Positions 1 to 8,633 of a stretch of DNA of 64,000 nt are shown here, piece after piece. Position 1 is the first letter of the stretch, and the number at the start of each line of letters is the position of its first letter. A program made the translations under genes and the position numbers. The notes under the pieces were generated by a model. The model did not search any database. It saw only the letters and a program-made list of their open reading frames with translations, and was not told the origin of the DNA. The stretch comes from an uncultured Trueperaceae bacterium (GTDB taxonomy: Bacteria > Deinococcota > Deinococci > Deinococcales > Trueperaceae): the NCBI GenBank assembly GCA_937907415.1, contig CALCHY010000374.1, positions 30,791 to 94,790 on the forward strand, written 5' to 3'.

Positions 1-43
1 CGCTAGGCAACTGCCTAGTCTGTGGCGGCATTAGTGATGATCG

Positions 44-1069
44 TCAGGCCGCGCGCTCCGCCAGGTCTTCCAGCAGGGCGGCCAACTGTGAGGCCGCCTG
101 TTGATCTGGCAGGCTCCCTAGCCACGCCTTCACCCCTGCGAGGCCCCTTGCCGCCCGCGTTTCCGCTACGTTCTGGGCGTGCGTTAGCGAGCCGTGCTCG
201 TGTATGAGCTGCAGCACTTCGGCCATCTCGTCAGCTGTTTTCTCGCCCCTTGGCCGCGCCAACAGGCCGATGACGCGCTCCCGCTCCCCACCGCCTAGCC
301 TGGCGAGCAGGTGGGCGAGAATCAGGGTGCGCTTGCCCTCGTAGAGGTCGCCCGCCGCCTCCTTGCCATAATCCGTGCTTGGGCTCAAGTTGAGCACGTC
401 GTCGCGGATCTGGAACGCTACTCCGAGGTCGACGGCCGCCTCCTCGAGCTGGTGAGGCGCGTCGACACCTGCACACAACGCTCCGAGGCGCAGTGGCGTC
501 ACGACCGTGTAGTAGGCGGTCTTGAGGGTGACCATGCGCAGGTAATCGTCTTCCGTCACGTCGAAGGTCCCTGAGCTCACCCAGGCGAGGTCGAGGTGCT
601 GACCGGCAGCGGTGGCGAGGAGCATGGTGGTGAACTCGTCGAGCAGCGCCGCCCTGTTCGCGTGAGGCCCTTCTGGCAGGCCGAGAAGGTGACGCCACAT
701 GAGCATGTGCATGGCGTCGCCGACGTTGAGCGCAAGCGGCATGCCGATCTCGCGGTGGAGTGCGGGCAGCCCGCGCCGCTCCTCCGAGCCGTCCTCGATG
801 TCGTCGTGAACCAGTACCCAGTTCTGGAACAGTTCCAGGGCCTCTGCGAGGCGCATGGCCGCCTCGTCATCGCGCGCACCGTTCGCCCTTGCGGACCACA
901 CGAGCAGTTGGCCGCGCAGCGTCTTGCCGGGCCGCTGCGGGTACTCACGCAGGAGCAGCCGGAAGCGCTCGAGTTCGGCGGCCACTGCCGGACTCGCGCC
1001 CGCGCCTGGTACTTCAAGGGTTGCTATGGCACGCATGACGCCGCGGCGGATGTTGGATGCCAATGTCAC
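44..1069 (-). CDS. Polyprenyl diphosphate synthase (trans-isoprenyl diphosphate synthase family)
   Basis: Condenses allylic prenyl diphosphates with isopentenyl diphosphate to build a linear isoprenoid chain, for example for quinones or carotenoids; chain length cannot be told from sequence here. The first aspartate-rich motif DDIED lies near residues 89-93 and the second, DDVLN, near 223-227, followed by the family's GKRT segment. I place the start at a GTG (1069) because a TATACT hexamer sits exactly 7 nt upstream, as expected for a leaderless transcript. A longer frame reaches 1147 and an internal ATG lies at 1036. The product is about 341 residues, normal for the family. The second motif ends in Asn rather than Asp, a known variation. 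It follows the small membrane protein gene on the same strand. Confidence 0.9.
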   Translation of the reverse strand: MTLASNIRRGVMRAIATLEVPGAGASPAVAAELERFRLLLREYPQRPGKTLRGQLLVWSARANGARDDEAAMRLAEALELFQNWVLVHDDIEDGSEERRGLPALHREIGMPLALNVGDAMHMLMWRHLLGLPEGPHANRAALLDEFTTMLLATAAGQHLDLAWVSSGTFDVTEDDYLRMVTLKTAYYTVVTPLRLGALCAGVDAPHQLEEAAVDLGVAFQIRDDVLNLSPSTDYGKEAAGDLYEGKRTLILAHLLARLGGGERERVIGLLARPRGEKTADEMAEVLQLIHEHGSLTHAQNVAETRAARGLAGVKAWLGSLPDQQAASQLAALLEDLAERAA

Positions 1070-1076
1070 ACGCGCA

Positions 1077-1082
1077 AGTATA
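1077..1082 (-). promoter_or_regulatory. -10 hexamer TATACT for the polyprenyl synthase gene
   Basis: On the minus strand TATACT is followed by 7 nt and then the in-frame GTG at 1069. That places the predicted transcription start at or next to the start codon. No good -35 box is visible. Confidence 0.5.
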
Positions 1083-1166
1083 CGGTGGGCCCGACGGGAG
1101 CGAGCGCTTACCCCAAAACGAGAGCGCCCCGGCGTAAACCGGGGCAACTCACGGGTGCTGACGAGC

Positions 1167-1337
1167 TCAGCGGAACAAGTAGGTTGTGACCACCCACGTG
1201 GCGATGAGCATGAGCACCACGAACAGGACGACGTAGGGCAGGGAGGTGGCGTAAGTCGCGAGGATCAGCTTGAGGATCTCGCGCGGTGGCAGCTTGCGGT
1301 CGTTGCCGCCTCCGTTCTTGTCACCACTGGCGCCCAC
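1167..1337 (-). CDS. Small single-pass membrane protein of 56 residues, unrecognised
   Basis: A short frame from GTG 1337 to TGA 1167 encodes 56 residues. Residues 1-20 are hydrophilic and Gly/Asn/Lys rich. Residues 21-51 form one long hydrophobic stretch (ILKLILATYA, then LPYVVLFVVL and beyond), and the end is TTYLFR. A good ribosome binding site (GAGGTGAAG) lies just before the GTG. The start is only 8 nt beyond the stop codon of the oligopeptide ATPase gene at 1346, so it is probably the last gene of that transporter operon. A role as an accessory membrane subunit is inference from position only. I do not recognise a family. Confidence 0.65.
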   Translation of the reverse strand: MGASGDKNGGGNDRKLPPREILKLILATYATSLPYVVLFVVLMLIATWVVTTYLFR

Positions 1338-1345
1338 TCTTCACC

Positions 1346-2350
1346 TCAACGGTTGATGCACGCCTTGAAGTGACCAGGTGAGACTTCGACGAGCGGCGGG
1401 ATGACTTCCGCGCACTCCTTGGTCGCGATGGGGCAGCGCGTGCGGAACACGCAACCGGACGGCGGGTTGATGGGCGAGGGGATGTCGCCCTGCAAGATGA
1501 CGCGGTCACGCTTGATGGTCGGATCGGGGATGGGCACGGCCGAGAGCAACGCTTCGGTGTACGGGTGGATGGGGTTGGCGTACAGCTCTTTGGCTGGCGC
1601 GATCTCCATGATGCGGCCGAGGTACATGACGATCACGTGATCGGAGATGTACTCGACTACCCCGAGGTCGTGCGCGATGAACAGCAGCGTGAGGCCGAGC
1701 TCGTCCTTCAGGTCCTGAAGGAGGTTCACGACCTGCGCCTGAATCGACACGTCGAGCGCGGAGACCGGCTCGTCAGCCACGATGAACTGCGGGTTGACGG
1801 CCAGGGCGCGCGCGATGCCGATGCGCTGCCGTTGACCGCCGGAGAACTCGTGCGGGTAGCGGCGCATGTGCGACGGCGACAGGCCGACTTTCTCGAGGAG
1901 TTGCGCCACGCGCTGCTCGCGGTCCTTGCCACGGGCGAGGTTGTGGATCGTCATGGCCTCGCCGATGATGTCGCCGACCGACATGCGCGGGTTGAGGCTC
2001 GCGAACGGGTCCTGGAAGATGATCTGCATGCGCTTGCGGTACTCGCGCATGTGCGACTTGCTTAGCTTCGTGACGTCGACGCCGTCGAACAAGACCTCGC
2101 CAGCCGAAGGCTCGATGAGCCTGAGGATGGAGCGACCGACGGTCGTCTTGCCGGAGCCTGACTCGCCCACCAGACCGACGACTTCGCCGCGCTTGACGTT
2201 GAAGCTCACGTCCTCGACGGCCTTGACGTTGGCGACCACGCGCGAGAAGATGCCGCCGCGGATGGGGAAGTACTTGCGCAGGTTCTTGATCTCGAGGAGG
2301 TTCTCTGACTGTGGGGCCTGCACTGCGCCCTTGGTACGCTCGTTGCTCAT
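1346..2350 (-). CDS. oppF: Oligopeptide/dipeptide ABC transporter ATPase, OppF/DppF type
   Basis: Second nucleotide-binding subunit of an oligopeptide importer; hydrolyses ATP at the membrane to drive uptake. Walker A GESGSGKT is at about residues 62-69, followed by a Q-loop (FQDP), signature SGGQRQR, Walker B with ADEP and the switch His in AHDLGV. The C-terminal oligopeptide-transporter extension carries the usual cysteines (CVFRTRC, then KEC and KAC). The ATG at 2350 gives 334 residues and overlaps the oppD stop as ATGA, which indicates translational coupling. A longer frame upstream runs inside oppD and is not credible. It sits last but one in the operon before the 56-residue membrane protein. 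Confidence 0.93.
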   Translation of the reverse strand: MSNERTKGAVQAPQSENLLEIKNLRKYFPIRGGIFSRVVANVKAVEDVSFNVKRGEVVGLVGESGSGKTTVGRSILRLIEPSAGEVLFDGVDVTKLSKSHMREYRKRMQIIFQDPFASLNPRMSVGDIIGEAMTIHNLARGKDREQRVAQLLEKVGLSPSHMRRYPHEFSGGQRQRIGIARALAVNPQFIVADEPVSALDVSIQAQVVNLLQDLKDELGLTLLFIAHDLGVVEYISDHVIVMYLGRIMEIAPAKELYANPIHPYTEALLSAVPIPDPTIKRDRVILQGDIPSPINPPSGCVFRTRCPIATKECAEVIPPLVEVSPGHFKACINR

Positions 2351-3360
2351 GCCGGGATCTCCGCTTTGAGGTCGAGTTCCTGCCACCTGACGCAGCGCAC
2401 CATGTGCCCGTGACCGGTGTCGACGAGGTCGGGGACGGCCACCTTGCACTTGTCTTGCACGAAGCGGCAGCGTGGGTGGAAGGCGCAACCTGCTGGCAGG
2501 TTGAGGGGGTTAGGCACGTTGCCTGGGATGGCCTGCAGCCGCTCTTGGTGCTCGGCGGCGCGGTCGACGCGCGGGATGGAGTTGAGAAGTCCGAGCGTGT
2601 ACGGCATCTTCGGGTCGGCGAAGATGTCGTTGACGTGCGCTTCCTCAACGGCGCGACCCGCGTACATGACGACGGCCCTGTCCGCCATCTCCGCCACGAC
2701 CCCGAGGTCGTGGGTGATGAAGAGAATCGACATGCCGATCTCGTTCTGCAGCTTGCGCATGAGGTCGAGGATCTGCGCCTGGATGGTCACGTCGAGGGCC
2801 GTGGTTGGCTCGTCCGCGATGAGCAACTTCGGGCCGCACGACAGTGCCATGGCGATCATCACGCGTTGACGCATGCCGCCCGACATCTGGTGCGGGAAGT
2901 TCTTCACGCGCTTGCCTGGCTCCGGGATGCCGACCAGGTCAAGCATCTCGGCCGCGAGTTTCATGGCGTCGCGGTACGACTTGTTCTGGTGCAGGACGAT
3001 GGCCTCGGCGATCTGATCGCCGACCGTGTAAACGGGGTTGAGGCTCGTCATCGGCTCCTGGAAGATCATGGAGATGTCGTTACCGCGGATGCGCCGCATC
3101 TCGCGCTCGGTCTTGGTCACCAAGTCCTTGCCTTCGAAGAGGATCTTGCCGCCCGCGATGCGCCCTGGAGGGGTGGGGATCAAGCGCATCATGGAGAGGC
3201 TCATCACCGACTTGCCCGAGCCGGACTCGCCGACGACGGCTAGGGTCTCGCCTTTGTCGAGGTGGAAACTCACCCCGTCGACGGCCTTCACCGTGCCTTC
3301 GTCCGTGTCGAAGTAAGTCTTGAGATCGACGACCTCAAGGAGCCGTTCTTTATTAGCCAT
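2347..3360 (-). CDS. oppD: Oligopeptide/dipeptide ABC transporter ATPase, OppD/DppD type
   Basis: First ATPase subunit of the oligopeptide importer, 337 residues. It shows Walker [10 protein letters not shown]-loop FQEP, signature SGGMRQR, Walker B with IADEP and the switch His in THDLGV. A cysteine-bearing C-terminal extension (CAFHPRC, KC, RC) is typical of this subunit class. A ribosome binding site GAGGAGT precedes the ATG. A 161-nt gap separates it from the oppC stop, longer than elsewhere in the operon, so a secondary promoter or processing site there is possible. It is translationally coupled to oppF. Confidence 0.93.
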   Translation of the reverse strand: MANKERLLEVVDLKTYFDTDEGTVKAVDGVSFHLDKGETLAVVGESGSGKSVMSLSMMRLIPTPPGRIAGGKILFEGKDLVTKTEREMRRIRGNDISMIFQEPMTSLNPVYTVGDQIAEAIVLHQNKSYRDAMKLAAEMLDLVGIPEPGKRVKNFPHQMSGGMRQRVMIAMALSCGPKLLIADEPTTALDVTIQAQILDLMRKLQNEIGMSILFITHDLGVVAEMADRAVVMYAGRAVEEAHVNDIFADPKMPYTLGLLNSIPRVDRAAEHQERLQAIPGNVPNPLNLPAGCAFHPRCRFVQDKCKVAVPDLVDTGHGHMVRCVRWQELDLKAEIPA

Positions 3361-3521
3361 CTATGCGTACACTCCTCACTTGATGATTGCGAAGCCAGGC
3401 CGTTACGAGAACGGTTGCTTAGGAATAGCCGAGCCAGGCGCACGGTTCAGATAAGCGCGGCGCGCCTCGCAACATAGTGGTGAGACTGTGGAAATACGCC
3501 CGACTTACCTTGGGCCCCGCG

Positions 3522-4793
3522 TCATCTACGCTTCTTGGGGTCGAAGGCGTCCCGTAGGCCGTCGCCGAGCAGGTTCCAGCATAACACCGCGAAGAGGATA
3601 GGGATACCAGGTATCAGGAGCCAGGGCACGAACTGGATGCTGATGCCGCGCGAAGTCGCGTCACGCAGCAGAAGGCCCCAGCTTGCCGTATCTAGTTCGC
3701 TCGGGCCTAACCCGAGGAACGACAAGCCCGTCTCCGCCAGGATGAACCCTGGGATGGAGAGGGTGAGGTCAACTATCACGTAGCTCGCGGTGCTCGGCAG
3801 CAAGTGGCGCCACAGCACGCGCGTCTCGCTTGCGCCAAGCGCCTTGGCCGCCGCCGCGTAGTCGAGCTCACGGGCCGACAGGATGAGGCTGCGGATGATG
3901 CGCGCCAAGCCGCCCCAACCCACGAAGCCGAGCACGACGACCGTCAGTAGGAACGTCTGCGCGGACGTCATCTGCAGCCCGAACGCCTTCGCGAGCGGGT
4001 TATTCGGGTCCCTAAGCAGCGAAGACAGCACGATCAGCAGGAACAGACCGGGTATGGCGGCGAAGACCTCCACCAGGCGCATTATCAAGTCGTCGACGAA
4101 ACCGCCGTAGAAGCCAGCTATGCCGCCTAACAACAACCCGAGGAAGAAGGCGACCCACACTGCCAAGATGCCGATGGTGAGGCTCACCTGACCGCCGAAC
4201 AGCACGCGTGAGAAGAGGTCCTTACCTAGGTTGTTCGAGCCCCACAGGAATATCCGAGCAGGGTCGTCGACCCCGAACAGGTGAAGGTCCGACTTGAAGA
4301 GGCCGAGGACCTTGTAAGGCTGCGACGGGCGGTGGACGAAGAACTTGATCGGGTAGCGCGTGTCGGTTACGTCCTCGTAAACCCGCTGCCGCGTGATGGG
4401 GTCGCGTGATTCGACGACGTCGTACACGAACGGGCGCGTCAGCTTGCCGGTGTCCGGATCCGTCCAGTGGATCTGCGTTGGCGGCCTGAAAGCCGCCGCA
4501 GGCGAACGGCGATACTCGTTGATGCCGTACGGCGCGAGGAAGCCAGCGAAGATGGCCGTCAGGTACATGAAGACGAGGATCCAGCCGCCGATCAAGGCAG
4601 CCTTGTGGCGCCTGAACTGCTCCCAGACGATGCGGCCTTGGCTCTTGCTCTCGCGCGTGAGTAGCGGACCGGCTTGGCGCTCGAACGAGGCCTCGTCCTG
4701 CTGGGTGGTCGGCTCGTCGCCGTGGAGGCCAGCGCCCTCGAAGTTGGGGCCTTCGTTCTCTGGCGCCATCTTCTCGTCGTTTCTATCGGTCAT
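3522..4793 (-). CDS. oppC: Oligopeptide ABC transporter permease, OppC/DppC type
   Basis: Inner-membrane permease of the oligopeptide importer, 423 residues. The first ~65 residues are hydrophilic and Glu/Asp/Gln rich, longer than in typical OppC. A first membrane segment follows (about 68-90), then a large extracytoplasmic insert of roughly 110 residues with charged motifs, then the BPD transport core with five more segments. The permease loop (EAA motif) reads as AAAAKALGASETRVLWRHLL. The C-terminus ends FDPKKRR. It lies 9 nt after the oppB stop. The long N-terminal tail and insert are the only unusual features. Confidence 0.93.
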   Translation of the reverse strand: MTDRNDEKMAPENEGPNFEGAGLHGDEPTTQQDEASFERQAGPLLTRESKSQGRIVWEQFRRHKAALIGGWILVFMYLTAIFAGFLAPYGINEYRRSPAAAFRPPTQIHWTDPDTGKLTRPFVYDVVESRDPITRQRVYEDVTDTRYPIKFFVHRPSQPYKVLGLFKSDLHLFGVDDPARIFLWGSNNLGKDLFSRVLFGGQVSLTIGILAVWVAFFLGLLLGGIAGFYGGFVDDLIMRLVEVFAAIPGLFLLIVLSSLLRDPNNPLAKAFGLQMTSAQTFLLTVVVLGFVGWGGLARIIRSLILSARELDYAAAAKALGASETRVLWRHLLPSTASYVIVDLTLSIPGFILAETGLSFLGLGPSELDTASWGLLLRDATSRGISIQFVPWLLIPGIPILFAVLCWNLLGDGLRDAFDPKKRR

Positions 4794-4802
4794 GGCCGGG
4801 CC

Positions 4803-5804
4803 TCAGCTGTACCGGATCCGCGGGTCGACAGCGGCCAGTAGCAGGTCAGAGAGGACGTTTCCGAACATCAGGAGGATGGTCGTGATGACTAGCAGTCCAA
4901 GGACAACGTAGATGTCCTGTGAGCTGAGGGCCGTGAGGAAAGTGGGGGTGATGCCAGGCCACGACATGACGACCTCGACCAGGCCGGCACCGCCAACCAG
5001 GCCAGGCAGCACGCTGCCGATGCCGGCTACGAACGGGATGATGGCTGGCCTAAGCGCGTGCTTGTAGGTGACTTTCGTGTTGCCGATGCCTTTGGCGCGC
5101 GCCGTGCGGATGAAGTCTGAACCGAGGTACTCGATCATCTGCGCGCGTAGCACTCGCGTGAAGCCCGCCATGCCGGAGGTCGCGACGACCAGCGACGGGA
5201 TCAGCATGTGCCACATCACGTCGAGGAACTTGCCGAACGGCGTGAGGGAGAGATAGTTGCTGCTGGTCATGCCGGCCACGGGGAAGATGAGTTGGTTGTA
5301 GCCGAACCAGTCCTTGGTCAGCGTCCGCAGCAGGAACAGCGCGAGGATGATCACCTGGGCAAGGAAGAAGTTAGGTGTCGCCAAGCCGAGGTAAGAGAGG
5401 ATGCTGACCGTTTGGTCGCCTACCGAATACTGCCTTACGGCCGAGTAGACCCCAGCGGGAACGGACACCGCCCAGAGAAGCACCAGCGATAGCAGAGCAA
5501 GATACATGCTGTTGCGCATGGGGTTGGCGATGCGCTGCCATACCGGCTGGTTCGACACGAACGACTGTCCGAGGTTGCCAACGGCGAGGTTCTTCATCCA
5601 CGTCACGTACTGCACGTAGACGGGTTTATCAAGGCCGAACTCAGCACGCATGCGTTGGATGGTCTCTGGCCGGACGTTCGGCTCGAGTTCCTTGGCCTTG
5701 AAGAAGTCACCAGGCACTAATTGGCTGATGAGGAACATCAGCATCGTTGCCCCGATGAAAGTGGGGACGAGCTGAAAGAGTCGCTTGACTAGGTAAACGA
5801 GCAC
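4803..5804 (-). CDS. oppB: Oligopeptide ABC transporter permease, OppB/DppB type
   Basis: Permease subunit of 333 residues pairing with OppC. The N-terminus (LVKRLFQLVPTFIGATMLMF) is the classic OppB first membrane segment, followed by the periplasmic loop with DKPVYVQYVTW and the transport core with six predicted membrane segments. The EAA loop includes RTARAKGI and ALRPAIIPFV. It is 168 nt downstream of oppA, and a strong hairpin lies between them, a common arrangement when the binding protein is made in excess over the membrane subunits. Confidence 0.93.
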   Translation of the reverse strand: MLVYLVKRLFQLVPTFIGATMLMFLISQLVPGDFFKAKELEPNVRPETIQRMRAEFGLDKPVYVQYVTWMKNLAVGNLGQSFVSNQPVWQRIANPMRNSMYLALLSLVLLWAVSVPAGVYSAVRQYSVGDQTVSILSYLGLATPNFFLAQVIILALFLLRTLTKDWFGYNQLIFPVAGMTSSNYLSLTPFGKFLDVMWHMLIPSLVVATSGMAGFTRVLRAQMIEYLGSDFIRTARAKGIGNTKVTYKHALRPAIIPFVAGIGSVLPGLVGGAGLVEVVMSWPGITPTFLTALSSQDIYVVLGLLVITTILLMFGNVLSDLLLAAVDPRIRYS

Positions 5805-5915
5805 CGTTATGCCCCCTGTGCCGAACGCGCGGCGAGGTGCGCGTCGTAAAGGGCGTCAGGGCGCCCGTTGGCGGGATCAGAGATTCGCATGTTCCATAAG
5901 ATAGTTCTTCAGATG

Positions 5916-5942
5916 GAGTGGGCGGCGTAACGCCGCCCACTC
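5916..5942 (-). other. Perfect 12-bp hairpin between oppA and oppB
   Basis: GAGTGGGCGGCG and its exact complement flank a 3-nt loop. It starts about 30 nt after the oppA stop. No T-run follows on the minus strand, so it looks more like an mRNA-stabilising or partial-termination element than a full terminator. It probably lowers or protects expression of oppBCDF relative to oppA. Confidence 0.6.
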
Positions 5943-5972
5943 TGGTACTGCTGCTTGGTCCTAGCCCCTAGC

Positions 5973-7724
5973 TTACTGGGCCTTGAAGAGGAGCGGCAGT
6001 TCCCACGCGCCGAGGAGCGGGTTGATCTCGCCCTCGTTGTGGTAGCCGCGGATGTTGCCTGCCCAGCTGTAGTGAGCCATCGGGCTGACGGCGTACAGGA
6101 TGGGGATGAGGTCGGCTTCTACGGCCTGGATGTCGTAACCGATGTCGCGAGCGGCTTCGGTATCGAGCTCTTCACGGCCGACGTTGAACAGCTGAGACAT
6201 GAGGGTCTCTTGCGTGGTCAAGCAGGCGTCGCTCGTGTTGTACATGTGGAGGTTGGTGGCGCAAGGTACGACGTTCACGCCGAACGGCCAGTCGCGCGAT
6301 CCGCCGGTGAGGCCGATCAGGATGGCGTCGAACGGACGGTCTTCGCCTTCGGAGAGGAGCTGGTCGACGAGCAGGTTGAAGTCGATGGCCTGGACCTGGA
6401 CGTCAACGCCGATCTCGCGGGCGCTGTCAGCGAAGAGCCCGGCGATCTGCTCGCGGGCCGTGTTGCCGGCGTTGGTCGCGAGGATGAAGGACGCCTTGTC
6501 GCCGGCGGCGTTCACGAGGATGCCGTCGGAGTTCTTGGTGTCGAAGCCGATGCCGGCCATGAGGGCGGCTGCTGCTTCTGGGTCGTAAGGGTACTTCTCG
6601 ACGTCGTGGTTGACCCAGAAGTCGTTGATCGGGTAGACGTTCGTGTACATCGGGATGCCCGAGCCGTTGTAGACCAGGTCGATGATGGCGTCGCGGTCCA
6701 TGACGTGCGCCATGGCGCGGCGGAAGTCGACGTTACGGAAGAGGGCCTGCTTGACGGGGTCGGAGGCCTTGTTCCAGTTCCAGACGATGAACTGGCTGCT
6801 GGCGACGGGGCTGACGGCCTCGAGGACGATAGCGCTGATGTCGCCGTTGTTGACGGCCTGGTTGATGACACCGATGTCGTCAAGGTTACGCGGGCTGAAG
6901 GAGTCGATCTCGCCGGCGAGGTAGAGGTTGAGCGCGGAGTCGAGGTCGCCCGCGACGGTCATGGAGTAGCCGTCTAGGTACGGAAGGGCGTTACCTTCTT
7001 CGTCGACGTTCCACTCACCGAAGAACGGGTTGCGCTCGAGAACGATGCGCTCGCCAGGCTGGAAGGAGGTCGGGACGAACGAGGTCGACCAGACGGTCTT
7101 GGTGACGTCAACGTCGGTCCCCCAGAGGGCCTTGACGGCTTCGGCGCCGCCGCTGCGGTACGCCTCGCCGAAGATGGCGTCGGGCACCGGAATGACTGCG
7201 GCCACCGGGAAGGCGAGGCGGTCAGGGCGCGGGAAGTTGAAGCGCAGCCCGTTGTCGCCGACCTTCTCGACCGTGATGGCGTCGTCGCCCATGAACCAGC
7301 TGTCGTAGCCGTTGGAGCCGACATCCGGGTCGGTCTCGAGCACGTAGCGGAGGTAGTAGTCCTGGGCGGTGATGGGGCTACCGTCTGACCACTTCATGCC
7401 GTCGCGCACGACCATGTCGACCTGGGTGCCGTCTTCGTTGACCGTGTAGGACGCTGCCCCGTAAGGGAGCCAGGCGTCGGAGTCTGGGCCGCGGACGATC
7501 AGGGCGGCGCCGGTGTTGAAGAGGTAGTCGGAGAGGGCCTGCGACTCAGCGGAGGTCACGGGGTTGAACGTGCGCGGGTCGCCGATGAGGGCGATGCGCA
7601 GCGTGCCGCCGTACGCGGCCTCACCTGGGGTGGCGTTGCTCCAGGCGCTCGGCCATACGAAGGGCTGGGCGAAGGCGAAGGACGCCACCGCCAGCAGGCT
7701 TAGACCGATTAGCAACTTCTTCAT
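5973..7724 (-). CDS. oppA: Oligopeptide-binding protein of ABC transporter (SBP family 5)
   Basis: Extracytoplasmic solute-binding protein of 583 residues that captures peptides (or related solutes) for the Opp permease. A signal peptide is clear: MKK, a hydrophobic core, and AFA|QP cleavage near residue 19. No lipobox cysteine is present, so it is secreted or periplasmic rather than a lipoprotein. The mature part has the family-5 fold signature near residues 40-90 (GGTLRIALIGDPRTFNP) and a DGMKWSDGSPITAQD segment. A strong SD (GGAGGAG) lies 5-7 nt before the ATG. It is the first gene of the operon with a promoter about 210 nt upstream. Confidence 0.93.
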   Translation of the reverse strand: MKKLLIGLSLLAVASFAFAQPFVWPSAWSNATPGEAAYGGTLRIALIGDPRTFNPVTSAESQALSDYLFNTGAALIVRGPDSDAWLPYGAASYTVNEDGTQVDMVVRDGMKWSDGSPITAQDYYLRYVLETDPDVGSNGYDSWFMGDDAITVEKVGDNGLRFNFPRPDRLAFPVAAVIPVPDAIFGEAYRSGGAEAVKALWGTDVDVTKTVWSTSFVPTSFQPGERIVLERNPFFGEWNVDEEGNALPYLDGYSMTVAGDLDSALNLYLAGEIDSFSPRNLDDIGVINQAVNNGDISAIVLEAVSPVASSQFIVWNWNKASDPVKQALFRNVDFRRAMAHVMDRDAIIDLVYNGSGIPMYTNVYPINDFWVNHDVEKYPYDPEAAAALMAGIGFDTKNSDGILVNAAGDKASFILATNAGNTAREQIAGLFADSAREIGVDVQVQAIDFNLLVDQLLSEGEDRPFDAILIGLTGGSRDWPFGVNVVPCATNLHMYNTSDACLTTQETLMSQLFNVGREELDTEAARDIGYDIQAVEADLIPILYAVSPMAHYSWAGNIRGYHNEGEINPLLGAWELPLLFKAQ

Positions 7725-7931
7725 ATATCTCCTCCATTAGAGGTAACTGTTGGCGTGGGCGTGAGCCGTTGCCGACCCCTACCTTCACGCTGTGGTTGAC
7801 GCCTGCCTACGGTAACCTCACATCGCGAAACCTGCAAGACCGCTGAGACTGAACAGCAGCTGCCGCGTTGCGCGGAGGAGCCCGGCGGCCGGAGCGCCGG
7901 GTGGGCTATGTACATTTACCCACTTGGGTCG

Positions 7932-7961
7932 AATCTATCACCACGGTTCTTAGGGCGTCAA
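7932..7961 (-). promoter_or_regulatory. Sigma-70-type promoter for the opp operon
   Basis: On the minus strand TTGACG (7956-7961) is followed after 18 nt by TAGATT (7932-7937). It would start a transcript near 7925 and leave a leader of about 200 nt before oppA. That leader contains a 7-bp GC hairpin (CCCGGCG / CGCCGGG, about 7881-7902). Confidence 0.65.
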
Positions 7962-8030
7962 CGCGACGAGTACCGCGCATCTGCGCCCCAAGGTGGACCT
8001 GGTCGCTAATAGATCATGACGCGTGAGACG

Positions 8031-8080
8031 GCAAAAAAGTGCGGGGCGGCGTTCCAACTGCCGTTGGAAAGGCGCCCCGC
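8031..8080 (-). terminator. Rho-independent terminator after secG
   Basis: On the minus strand a long GC-rich stem (GCGGGGC pairing with GCCCCGC, extended by TCCAAC/GTTGGA) is followed by a run of six T (8033-8038). It lies about 55 nt after the secG stop and separates secG from the opp promoter. Confidence 0.88.
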
Positions 8081-8135
8081 TTGAGTTAACCGAAGTTTTA
8101 CCGTCACCTGCGCAGAGGCAGGGCGAACGACTAAC

Positions 8136-8366
8136 TCAGCGCGGGATCAGGCCGAGCAGGAGGGCGAGAACCGCCCACGCCACGGAAAGGTAGATCGTCG
8201 AGCGGTGCAGACCGCCCGCCGTGCCGCCCAGGCTGGCGCCGAAGTCGCCGCCCCCGCCGCCGCCAAGCGCGTCACCAAGACCAGACTGCTTCGGTTCCTG
8301 CATGAGTATCGCGACCGTGAGTATCACGGACACGATCAAGAAGATTATGAACGCTATCCAGAACAT
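8136..8366 (-). CDS. secG: Preprotein translocase subunit SecG
   Basis: Small membrane subunit of the SecYEG protein channel, 76 residues. Two hydrophobic segments (about 2-22 and 56-74) flank a loop with the family's QEPKQSGLGDALGGG region, a form of the usual SecG signature. The ATG at 8366 is preceded by a GGAGG-type ribosome binding site. A longer open frame runs upstream through the tRNA-Leu gene and is not real. The gene follows that tRNA by about 53 nt on the same strand, so they may be cotranscribed. Confidence 0.93.
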   Translation of the reverse strand: MFWIAFIIFLIVSVILTVAILMQEPKQSGLGDALGGGGGGDFGASLGGTAGGLHRSTIYLSVAWAVLALLLGLIPR

Positions 8367-8419
8367 CCTGCCTCCACGAGCCGTCCGCGGCGTGCCTGTC
8401 GGCCGGTCGCGTACTTGAT

Positions 8420-8503
8420 TGGTGCCGAGAGCGGGACTCGAACCCGCACAGGTCGCCCCGGTTGATTTTGAGTCAACTGCGTCTACCGTTCCGCCATCTC
8501 GGC
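8420..8503 (-). tRNA. tRNA-Leu (anticodon CAA)
   Basis: Minus strand: acceptor GCCGAGA pairs with TCTCGGC, discriminator A, CCA encoded. D-arm GGCGGAAC..GTAGACGC, anticodon stem GTTGA/TCAAC with loop CTCAAAA giving anticodon CAA, then a long variable arm typical of Leu, and T-arm GCGGGTTCGAGTCCCGC. Reads UUG codons. Confidence 0.95.
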
Positions 8504-8618
8504 CCGTCACTGCCGCTGAATGCGACACACGGACGGTTGAGAATACTACCAACTCCAGCGTGCCGTGAGCAAGTTGCTTAGCGCTCTGAGGTCAGTCGGG
8601 GCGCCCCCAGGCGCGTGG

Positions 8619-8624
8619 TACCGT
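8619..8624 (+). promoter_or_regulatory. -10-like TACCGT before purQ
   Basis: GTGGTACCGT lies 9 nt before the purQ ATG; a nearly identical GTGGTATCGT precedes the GH13 gene. No ribosome binding site is visible, which suggests a leaderless or near-leaderless transcript. Confidence 0.4.
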
Positions 8625-8633
8625 AGCGCTCGT

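Noticed and set aside
2311..3243. Plus-strand frame of 310 residues opposite oppD
   Set aside because: Antisense shadow of a conserved ATPase gene; His/Asp/Val-rich sequence without motifs.
5955..6977. Long plus-strand frame of 340 residues opposite oppA
   Set aside because: It lies fully antisense to the well-supported binding protein, with Val/Asp/Gly-rich shadow composition and no family pattern.
8367..8552. N-terminal extension of SecG
   Set aside because: The frame runs through the tRNA-Leu gene; the internal ATG with a ribosome site begins the conserved SecG sequence.
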